Positions 13,061 to 18,476 of a stretch of 18,476 nt of DNA are shown here, in pieces. Positions within the stretch are counted from its first letter, which is position 1. Every line of letters begins with the position of its first letter. The translations under genes were made by a program, and so were the position numbers. The DNA is from CAZBZG01 sp964496245 (GTDB lineage: Bacteria > Planctomycetota > SZUA-567). The notes beneath the pieces were generated by a model, which was not told where the DNA came from, ran no database searches, and was given only the letters and a program-made list of their open reading frames with translations. Location: assembly GCA_964496245.1 (NCBI GenBank), contig CAZBZG010000066.1, positions 1 to 18,476 on the forward strand, written 5' to 3'.

Positions 13061-13861
13061 ATGCGATATGTCCGTTTTCTGGCCAGAGGCATCGCCCCAC
13101 AGCCCCTGCTCGGGGCCCTGAACGATGACGGGAACATCGAGGTGCTCAGAGGCGATCTCTTCGGTACAACCACGCCCACCGATCAGGTCATGGGCCTTGC
13201 AGAGATCGATGCCTTCCTGCCTCCCGTGAATCCGCCCAACATCTTCGCCCTCGGCAAGAACTATGCGGATCACGCCGCCGAATTCGACGGGGACGTCCCG
13301 GCCGAGCCGGTCATCTTCCTCAAAGCGACCACGAGCGTAACCGCCCACCGCCAGCCCATCGTGCTGCCGCAGGACTTTCCGGACGAAGTGGATTACGAGG
13401 CCGAACTGGCGGTCGTCATCGGCCGCACGGCCAGACGCGTATCGCGCGCCGAAGCCGCTGGCTGCGTGCTGGGGGTCACCTGCGCGAACGATGTCACACA
13501 GCGCAAGTGCCAAAAGGAACTCGACGGGCAGTGGGCTCGGGCCAAGAGCTTCGACACGTTCTGCCCGCTCGGTCCGACCCTGGTGACCGGCCTGGACCTC
13601 TCCGACCGTCAGGTCCAGCTGCGCCTGAACGGCGAAGTCATGCAGGAAGCATCCACGCGGGATCTACTCTGGGACGTGCCCGCCACCATCGAACTGCTCT
13701 CCAGTTGCTTTACCTTGCAGCCCGGCACGGTCATCTTGACGGGTACGCCGGCCGGCGTGGGAGGCGCGCGGACGCCACCCGTCTATCTCCAGGCGGGCGA
13801 CCGCGTGGAAGTGGACATTTCAGGGGTGGGCGTGCTGGAGAACGAGGTCAAGGGCCCGTAG
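13061..13861 (+). CDS. Fumarylacetoacetate hydrolase family protein
   Basis: A 266-residue protein of the FAH superfamily, which includes hydrolases, decarboxylases and isomerases of beta-keto or acylpyruvate compounds such as 2-hydroxyhepta-2,4-dienedioate. The short N-terminal region is DUF2437-like. The core begins at PNIFALGKNYADHAAEF. The metal ligands are probably E113 and E115 (DYEAEL) and D144 (CANDVTQR), which matches the family's E-x-E...D set. TGTPAGVGGART and LQAGDRVEVDISGVG near the C-terminus are also typical. ATG 13061 lies 8 nt after AGAGGGAG (13045-13052). It is divergent from rpsD and stands alone, so the substrate is not indicated by neighbours. The family call is secure; the precise enzyme is not. 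Confidence 0.9.
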   Translation: MRYVRFLARGIAPQPLLGALNDDGNIEVLRGDLFGTTTPTDQVMGLAEIDAFLPPVNPPNIFALGKNYADHAAEFDGDVPAEPVIFLKATTSVTAHRQPIVLPQDFPDEVDYEAELAVVIGRTARRVSRAEAAGCVLGVTCANDVTQRKCQKELDGQWARAKSFDTFCPLGPTLVTGLDLSDRQVQLRLNGEVMQEASTRDLLWDVPATIELLSSCFTLQPGTVILTGTPAGVGGARTPPVYLQAGDRVEVDISGVGVLENEVKGP

Positions 13862-13879
13862 CAGCGTCGCGCGCGCACC

Positions 13880-14566
13880 CTACGGGGTTTCGCCGTCGCC
13901 CCCGCGGCTCTTCCAGGGCGCCAGAGGCGAGACACGGTCTTTGCCAACCTTGTTCTGGGCATTCGGGTCGGGCGCTGGCGCGGGCTGCGCCGCAGCATTG
14001 CCCCCTCCGATGGTCCGGCCACTGGTGTCCGTGGCCCACCCGGGCGTCGGGGCCTTGCTCCGGTCGGTGTCGGTGGCCACGCCCTGGGCCTCGACGCGCT
14101 CGCCGGTCTGCTGTTCGAGAAGGATCTCGCCGCGCCGGCGCTCGACCACCTTGGGCTCGGCCTTCTTTGCGGTCTCCCCTGAGGCAGGCTGGCGGGCCTC
14201 CTTCTTGGCCTTCTGGATCTCTTTGTTCTTTTGGCGGAGGGCTTCGGCTTCAGCCGCGGTCAGCTCGTTGCCCTTGGCATCGTAGACCTTCTTCACGAGC
14301 TGGACGTTCTCCCCGCGTTTGGGCGCAGGCGGGGGCGGCTGCTGGTTGCCGAGGGCCACGACCAAGCCCGCGATCAGGATGAGCGCACCGATGCAGAGAG
14401 CGGCCAGCATGGTGGGATCCATGGTATTGCGCTTGCGCGAACGGCCCCGTCTGCGGTCCTCACGGTCGTCTCCCTGGTCGCCACGGTCCCGGCCGCTCCG
14501 CTGCTCGCTGGGTTCCCGGGCCGCGCGGCGGGGTTGCCGTTCTCTGGATCGCCGTGTGCGTGTCAT
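13880..14566 (-). CDS. Single-pass membrane protein of unknown function
   Basis: I do not recognise this 228-residue protein. Residues 1-48 are extremely rich in Arg, Asp and Glu (such as RDRGDQGDDREDRRRGRSRK). One transmembrane helix follows (about 53-72, MLAALCIGALILIAGLVVAL), then a proline stretch (QQPPPPAP). The rest is a charged, Ala/Lys/Glu-rich region predicted to be helical (ELTAAEAEALRQKNKEIQKA) with a Gly/Pro-rich end. By the positive-inside rule the N-terminus is cytoplasmic and the rest periplasmic. ATG 14566 has GGAGGG (14577-14572 on the minus strand) 5 nt upstream. The alternative ATG at residue 49 has no ribosome site. It ends 18 bp from the convergent FAH-family gene. The reading frame is well supported, but no function can be given. 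Confidence 0.7.
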   Translation of the reverse strand: MTRTRRSRERQPRRAAREPSEQRSGRDRGDQGDDREDRRRGRSRKRNTMDPTMLAALCIGALILIAGLVVALGNQQPPPPAPKRGENVQLVKKVYDAKGNELTAAEAEALRQKNKEIQKAKKEARQPASGETAKKAEPKVVERRRGEILLEQQTGERVEAQGVATDTDRSKAPTPGWATDTSGRTIGGGNAAAQPAPAPDPNAQNKVGKDRVSPLAPWKSRGGDGETP

Positions 14567-14727
14567 GGATTCCCTCCAAGTCTTTTTAGGGCTTACGGTT
14601 ACAGAAACCTTCCGCCGCAGCGCCTCGCAGGGCGCGCGTCTCTACAAGGGGAAACGTCCCAGGCACCCCGCAAGTTCAGAGTTTCTCGGGGTTTTCCGCC
14701 TTTTCGCAGCCCCCCGCCTCTTGTTTG

Positions 14728-14756
14728 ATGGTAGCACGAATCCGCTGCCCATGCAA
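14728..14756 (-). promoter_or_regulatory. Possible promoter of the minus-strand membrane gene
   Basis: On the minus strand TTGCAT (14756-14751) and TACCAT (14733-14728) are 17 bp apart. TG stands one base before the -10 box (an extended -10). The hexamers match only moderately. The leader would be about 150 nt, and I saw nothing notable in it. Confidence 0.3.
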
Positions 14757-14775
14757 GCATTCTCCAACCGTCGTC

Positions 14776-14803
14776 TTGACAACGCAACCCGGAGGAGTTT
14801 AAT
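14776..14803 (+). promoter_or_regulatory. Promoter of the SPOR-like/DUF89-like gene pair
   Basis: A perfect TTGACA (14776-14781) is followed after 16 bp by TTTAAT (14798-14803), five of six matches. Transcription would start near 14810, about 30 nt before ATG 14840. This excludes the upstream in-frame TTG at 14807. Confidence 0.65.
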
Positions 14804-14839
14804 AGGTTGGCTGTGTTTTGCTGTCAGAATGGAGGGGCC

Positions 14840-15520
14840 ATGGCCAAGGCCAAGGGACCGGAACTCTTCGAACTCCTGGCCCGCGGCAAGAGCCGGATCC
14901 GGGGAGAAAGGGATGTCTCCAGTAGCGCGCTCGAACCCTCCCGGCCAGCCTCTCCACCCGCGGCCCGGGCTGAAGCCGGTGTCCGCGAGATCGTCTTCAG
15001 TCTGGACACGGCCTTCGTCATCTTCGTGGCTGTGCTGATGCTGGTCGCTTCCGCCTTCTACCTCGGGTACAAACGCGGCGCGCTCGAGCGCGATCTATTG
15101 CCCCGGAAGGGGTCCCGTGCGGTCGAAGAGATGGCGGACGTGGAGGCAGCCGAAGGCATCGAGGGACTCCCAACCGGCACCCGGATCACGCTCACGGGAG
15201 ACGAATACACACTCAAGCTGCGCCTGACCGAGGATCATTCTCCGCCCGAACTGGCCCGGCTGCAGAAGGACGCCAACCACGTGGGGCGGCTTCTGGCGCG
15301 GGAATTCGCGGAGGCAGAGCCGCTGGAAGTCATGATCTTCGACAACAGCAAGCTCTACGCCCTCGGCGTCGGACTCTTCGAATCGCGGGACGACCCGCGA
15401 CTGCGCCGACTCAAGGAGCGCCTGGCCAAGGACCCCGGCCCTCCAACCAGCGGCCCACAACCCTATGGAGGATGCGGTGTTGCGCAGACCGGCCATTTGG
15501 GAAAGGTGGTGCATCCATGA
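14840..15520 (+). CDS. Single-pass membrane protein, SPOR-like C-terminus
   Basis: A 226-residue protein. It starts with MAKAKGPELFELLARGKSRI, a short cytoplasmic opening of a kind I associate with PVC membrane proteins. After a Pro/Ala-rich stretch there is one transmembrane helix (about 57-77, TAFVIFVAVLMLVASAFYLG) followed by YKRG. The periplasmic part (about 115-215) has the rough layout of a SPOR domain: paired strands, a helix, and LYALGVGLFESRDDPRLRRL, where SPOR proteins have an L-x-VG-x-F strand. SPOR domains bind denuded peptidoglycan glycans, but this match is by eye only. ATG 14840 has GGAGG (14831-14835) 4 nt upstream. The stop overlaps the next start (ATGA, 15517-15520), so the two proteins are translationally coupled. 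Confidence 0.65.
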   Translation: MAKAKGPELFELLARGKSRIRGERDVSSSALEPSRPASPPAARAEAGVREIVFSLDTAFVIFVAVLMLVASAFYLGYKRGALERDLLPRKGSRAVEEMADVEAAEGIEGLPTGTRITLTGDEYTLKLRLTEDHSPPELARLQKDANHVGRLLAREFAEAEPLEVMIFDNSKLYALGVGLFESRDDPRLRRLKERLAKDPGPPTSGPQPYGGCGVAQTGHLGKVVHP

Positions 15521-16431
15521 AGCCCATCCCAGACTGCATTCCTGATGCCCTGCGTCTGGTTCTGCATACCGCGCGCCTGGAGTCCGACGATCCGTTCATC
15601 CACCGCAAGGTGCTCAGCAAGGTCATGGCGAAGCTGGTCGAAGACCCCGACTTCGGTCTCAGCCCGGCCGAACTGACCTTTGGGTGCATCACCACGGCAT
15701 ACAAGGCTCTAGGCGTGAAGGACCCGTATGACAAGGAGAAGGCCCGCCGCAACCGGGCCATGCTGGGGCTGGAGAAGAGCTTCCGAAGCTACCTCGATGC
15801 AGCCTCCGACCGCCTGGATGCGTGCCTCAACCTCGTGCTCGCCGGTTCCATCAGCCGGGACATCCTGGGGCGAACTGAGGCCGAGCAGGACATCCTCGAA
15901 CAGCTGCACGTGCCCCTGGCGCGCGACGACCGGAACGCCCTGCGCAAGGAACTGGGCCGGGCCGAACGCATCATGTACATCGTGGATGCAGCAGGCGAGA
16001 TCGTACTCGACAAGCTGCTGATCGAAGAGCTCGGCAAGAAGCAGCGCGTCGTGGCGGTGGTGGCGCATCGGCCGGTGTTGCTGGCCGCCACCCAGACGGA
16101 TGCCGAGGCGGTCGGCCTGCCTGACGTGGCCGAAGTGGTCGACCCGGGGGCTCCCATGCTCGGGCTGCTCCTCGAACGGGCCTCCACCGCCTTCCGGGAG
16201 ACCCTTCAGGCGGCGGACGTGGTGATCGCCAAGGGGGAGACGCACTTCGAAACCTTGAGCGCAGCGGACCGCGAGATCTTCTTCGTATTGCAGGCCCGGT
16301 GCGAATCCGTGGCCGCGCGGTTGGAGATGGCACCCGGCAGCGCTGCACTGGTCCACCAAGCCGGCCGGCCGGGTTCGACCGTGCTCGAGGCGGCAGCCGG
16401 CTGGGGCAAGGCGCAGCCAAAGAAGGAATGA
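15517..16431 (+). CDS. DUF89/ARMT1-like domain protein
   Basis: A 304-residue protein that fits the DUF89 (damage-control phosphatase) family. It has an early CIPDALRLVLHTARL-like helix and MYIVDAAGEIVLDKLLIEEL in place of the family's DNAGE motif. A later DVVIAKGETHFETL stands where most members have a KGqGNxExL-type motif. DUF89 proteins are divalent-metal phosphatases acting on phosphometabolites such as damaged sugar or cofactor phosphates. D157 is kept, but the neighbouring Asn is Ala158. That Asn is a metal ligand in characterised members, so activity may be altered. It overlaps the preceding gene by 4 bp, and coupling to a membrane SPOR-like protein is unusual. The family is fairly sure; the substrate is unknown. 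Confidence 0.75.
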   Translation: MKPIPDCIPDALRLVLHTARLESDDPFIHRKVLSKVMAKLVEDPDFGLSPAELTFGCITTAYKALGVKDPYDKEKARRNRAMLGLEKSFRSYLDAASDRLDACLNLVLAGSISRDILGRTEAEQDILEQLHVPLARDDRNALRKELGRAERIMYIVDAAGEIVLDKLLIEELGKKQRVVAVVAHRPVLLAATQTDAEAVGLPDVAEVVDPGAPMLGLLLERASTAFRETLQAADVVIAKGETHFETLSAADREIFFVLQARCESVAARLEMAPGSAALVHQAGRPGSTVLEAAAGWGKAQPKKE

Positions 16432-16460
16432 GGTTTCTCCCGTCCGGACATGATTTCCAT

Positions 16461-16488
16461 TTGACTTTGTGGGGGAGGCAGTTAGAGT
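16461..16488 (+). promoter_or_regulatory. Promoter of the small basic protein gene
   Basis: TTGACT (16461-16466) and TAGAGT (16483-16488) are 16 bp apart. Transcription would begin near 16495, with a leader of about 58 nt before GTG 16553. Confidence 0.55.
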
Positions 16489-16552
16489 GGTGCGTCCCGG
16501 CGCACCTGTGGCAGCCGAACCGCGCGTCGGCAGAGCTGACGAGGAGATAGTC

Positions 16553-16810
16553 GTGAGCATTCACCGCAGCCTGCGAACAAGCGGCGCTATGGCCCGCCAT
16601 CGCAACGTCTTGACGCGGCCCGAGAGGCTCGACAAGCTCGAACGAGAGGGTCGCTGGAACGAAGAGGAATCGGTGCTCGGGATTCCCAAGGTCCGGTCGA
16701 TCAAGGTCACGGTCAAGAAGAAGAAGAAGAAGGAAGAGGAGGCCGTGGAAGCCGCAGCACCGGAAGCCGAAGCCGCCCCGACCGCGGACAAAGGTGCAGC
16801 CCCCGAGTGA
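16553..16810 (+). CDS. PVC-type small basic protein with extended tail
   Basis: An 85-residue protein. The first 50 residues (SIHRSLRTSGAMARHRNVL, TRPERLDKLEREG, SVLGIPKVRSIKV) match the short basic protein typical of Verrucomicrobia, Chlamydiae, Lentisphaerae and Planctomycetes, annotated simply as 'small basic protein' and possibly ribosome- or nucleic-acid-associated. A run of six Lys followed by EEE and an Ala/Glu/Pro tail is added after it, making the protein longer than I would expect for the family (about 55-65 residues). The start is GTG 16553, with GAGGAGA (16541-16547) 5 nt upstream. An in-frame ATG at 16469 lies before the likely transcription start. A private promoter and a strong terminator make it a single-gene unit. 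Function unknown. Confidence 0.85.
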   Translation: MSIHRSLRTSGAMARHRNVLTRPERLDKLEREGRWNEEESVLGIPKVRSIKVTVKKKKKKEEEAVEAAAPEAEAAPTADKGAAPE

Positions 16811-16839
16811 GGGGCCGCCCCGCGGCGTTGCCACTCTTA

Positions 16840-16877
16840 CCGCGAGGTGCGGCCGACCGTGCCTCGCGGTTTTCTCT
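16840..16877 (+). terminator. Strong intrinsic terminator after the small basic protein gene
   Basis: CCGCGAGG (16840-16847) pairs perfectly with CCTCGCGG (16862-16869). The stem can continue inward through two G-U pairs to CGG/CCG around the tetraloop CCGA, about 13 bp in all. TTTTCTCT follows immediately (16870-16877). This is the best intrinsic terminator in the window, and it separates the small basic protein from the aminotransferase. Confidence 0.85.
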
Positions 16878-16948
16878 GGCGTGGCGGGCGACAGCCGCTT
16901 GTGCGGCATCAGCGGCCCAAAATGCCCGGCGATCCACCACGGAGGCCC

Positions 16949-18046
16949 ATGGAACTCGCCGAACGCGTCAGGCAGACCGACATCAGCGGCATCCGCAAGG
17001 TCTTCGACCTGGCGGCCGACCTCGAAGATCCCGTGAATCTTTCCATCGGCCAGCCGGACTTCGACGTGCCGGGGCCCGTGCAGGAGGCCGCCTGCCAGGC
17101 CATCCGATCGGGACGGAACAAGTACACCCAGACGCAGGGCGGGCCCGAACTCCGCGCCGCGCTGCTCGCGCATTTGGGCGGCCGGTACGGGGAGGAGGAA
17201 CTGCTCGTCACGTCGGCCGTCTCGGGCGGGCTCCAGCTCGCCTTTCTGGCACTCCTGAACCCGGGAGACGAGGTGCTCGTCCCCGATCCGTACTTCGTCA
17301 TGTACAAACAGCTCGCCCTCATGGTCGGTGCCCGGCCCGTCTTCTACAACACGTACCCCGACTGGGGACTCCACCCCGATCGCATCGCCGGTCTCATCAC
17401 GCCGCGCACCAAGGCCATCTGCATCAACAGCCCCTGCAATCCTACGGGCCGGGTCTACGACCGGGCCGAGCTCGAGGCCGCGGCCGCGGTCCTTCGCAAG
17501 CACGACATCGTCGCGCTCTCCGACGAAATCTACGAGCACTTCTGTTACGACGAAGCGTTTAGCAGTTTCCGCGAGGTCTACGACCCGACCGTTGTGCTGG
17601 GCGGTTTCTCCAAGAGCCACGCCATGACCGGCTGGCGCGTGGGGTACGCGGCCGGTCCGTCCGAACTCGTCCAGGCCATGACCAAGTTTCAGCAGTTTAC
17701 CTACGTCTGTGCGCCCGCGCCGTTTCAGCTTGGCGCAGTCGAAGCGCTCAAGACCGACATGTCGGCAGCGATCGACGCCTACCGGGCCAAACGCGACCGG
17801 ATCTACGAAGGGCTCGTGGACGCCGGGTACGAAGTGGAGAAGCCGGGCGGGGCGTTCTACATCTTCCCCAAGGTGCCGTGGGGCGACGACATGGGTTTCG
17901 TGCAGCGGTGCATCGAGCGGAACCTGCTCCTCATCCCGGGCAGCGTCTTCTCGGAACAGCACAGCCACTTCCGCATCGCCTATCCGGCGGCGGACGAGAC
18001 GATCGAGCGGGGCCTCGAGATCCTGCGGGCAGTGCGGGAGCCCTAG
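16949..18046 (+). CDS. Class I/II pyridoxal-phosphate aminotransferase
   Basis: A 365-residue fold-type I aminotransferase of the aspartate-aminotransferase superfamily. Signatures in order are NLSIGQPDFDVP, KYTQTQGGPELRAAL, PGDEVLVPDPYFVMY, INSPCNPTGRVY, ALSDEIYEHFCYD and GGFSKSHAMTGWRVGY, in which K222 forms the Schiff base with PLP. The substrate arginine is likely in the C-terminal HFRIAYPAA. It transfers an amino group between an amino acid and a 2-oxoacid; aspartate or a related acid is likely, but the sequence does not decide. The start is ATG 16949 behind GGAGG (16941-16945); ATG 16922 is in frame but lacks a ribosome site. It lies 22 bp upstream of the glycyl-tRNA synthetase gene, so the two may be co-transcribed. 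Confidence 0.93.
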   Translation: MELAERVRQTDISGIRKVFDLAADLEDPVNLSIGQPDFDVPGPVQEAACQAIRSGRNKYTQTQGGPELRAALLAHLGGRYGEEELLVTSAVSGGLQLAFLALLNPGDEVLVPDPYFVMYKQLALMVGARPVFYNTYPDWGLHPDRIAGLITPRTKAICINSPCNPTGRVYDRAELEAAAAVLRKHDIVALSDEIYEHFCYDEAFSSFREVYDPTVVLGGFSKSHAMTGWRVGYAAGPSELVQAMTKFQQFTYVCAPAPFQLGAVEALKTDMSAAIDAYRAKRDRIYEGLVDAGYEVEKPGGAFYIFPKVPWGDDMGFVQRCIERNLLLIPGSVFSEQHSHFRIAYPAADETIERGLEILRAVREP

Positions 18047-18068
18047 CCACCGTGCACAAGGACTACGT

Positions 18069-18476
18069 ATGCCGGAGACCATGAAGAAGATCACGTCGCT
18101 CGCCAAGCGCAGGGGGTTCGTCTTCCCGAGTTCGGAGATCTACGGCGGGCTGCGGTCATGCTACGATTACGGGCCGCTCGGCGTGGAACTCAAGAAGAAC
18201 ATCAAGGAGGCCTGGTGGCGCGACATGGTCCACCGGCGCGCCGACATCGTGGGCATCGACTGTTCGATCATCATGCACCCCGACGTCTGGAAGGCGAGCG
18301 GCCACCTCGCCGGGTTCACCGATCCGCTCGTGGACTGCAAGAACTGCAAGGAGCGCTTCCGTGCCGACCACGCGCCCAAGGCCGAGCCGGGCACCGAGGC
18401 GGAGTACCGCGAGGGCGGCAAATCCGACGGCAAGAAGCAGAAGGGCGTGGTCGGGACCTGCGGGTACGTCTGCCCG
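18069..18476 (+). CDS. glyS: Glycyl-tRNA synthetase, alpha2 type, 5' part
   Basis: The first 136 residues of the dimeric, eukaryote/archaea-like glycyl-tRNA synthetase, cut by the window end. RRGFVFPSSEIYGGLRSCYD is followed by YGPLGVELKKNIKEAWW, the class II motif 1 region, and then HPDVWKASGHLAGFTDPLVD. A zinc-type CKNCKERFRADHAPK follows, with CGYVCP at the very end, where the second cysteine pair begins. It charges tRNA(Gly) with glycine in the cytoplasm. ATG 18069 lies 6 nt after AAGGA (18058-18062); ATG 18081 is an alternative. Use of the alpha2 enzyme implies that the tetrameric glyQ/glyS pair is not the main form in this organism. The symbol refers to the single-chain gene, which some databases call glyQS. 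Confidence 0.95.
   Translation, partial: MPETMKKITSLAKRRGFVFPSSEIYGGLRSCYDYGPLGVELKKNIKEAWWRDMVHRRADIVGIDCSIIMHPDVWKASGHLAGFTDPLVDCKNCKERFRADHAPKAEPGTEAEYREGGKSDGKKQKGVVGTCGYVCP

Noticed and set aside
15971..18106. A 711-residue minus-strand open frame
   Set aside because: It lies opposite the DUF89-like, small basic protein and aminotransferase genes, crosses a strong terminator, and its translation is low-complexity without a domain.

Overview
The window is about 18.5 kb of GC-rich bacterial chromosome. It most likely comes from an anaerobic or microaerophilic member of the PVC superphylum, with Kiritimatiellota, Lentisphaerota or a Planctomycetes relative as the best guesses. Three things point there. 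There is a short basic protein (16553-16810) of the type annotated as 'small basic protein' in PVC genomes. There is a prepilin-like protein carrying both an N-terminal GFTLVELL segment and an H-X9-DG motif. There are also UroD-family methyltransferase-like and Fe-S proteins in a catabolic-looking operon. No plasmid, phage, insertion sequence, CRISPR array, rRNA or tRNA was seen.

Left part (about 174-6567): a single-strand accessory operon. An IclR-family regulator starts from TTG and sits behind a promoter packed with palindromes, including two copies of TTCAG-N5-CTGAA 22 bp apart. Five genes follow at short spacing: a QueG/reductive-dehalogenase-like Fe-S protein, a UroD-family (MtaA/CmuA-like) protein, an acetylxylan-esterase-like alpha/beta hydrolase joined to it by an ATGA overlap, a second divergent UroD-family protein, and a U32/UbiU-like cysteine-rich protein. 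I infer a substrate-inducible, oxygen-sensitive, probably corrinoid-linked catabolic pathway (for example one-carbon or ester removal). Its substrate cannot be read from the sequence. This is the best candidate here for an undescribed system.

Middle part (6689-11159): a stand-alone prepilin-like gene on the minus strand faces away from gatB across a pair of back-to-back promoters. gatB (a subunit of the Asp/Glu-tRNA amidotransferase, without gatA or gatC nearby) is followed by a degenerate palindromic repeat of about 165 bp built from CACGAAGG units. Then come a two-helix DUF2905 protein and xseA-xseB (exonuclease VII), tightly spaced.

Right part (11252-18476): on the minus strand are a membrane protein with a prokaryotic RING-like zinc domain and rpsD. 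The rpsD leader can form a compact H-type pseudoknot that would suit S4 autoregulation. On the plus strand is a fumarylacetoacetate-hydrolase-family gene. A minus-strand single-pass membrane protein of unknown function is divergent from a plus-strand pair, a single-pass SPOR-like protein and a DUF89-like phosphatase with an altered metal motif. The PVC small basic protein follows and ends at a strong intrinsic terminator. After it come a class I/II aminotransferase and the 5' part of an alpha2-type glycyl-tRNA synthetase, which runs off the window end. Apart from the left operon, these are mostly housekeeping or lineage-typical genes.
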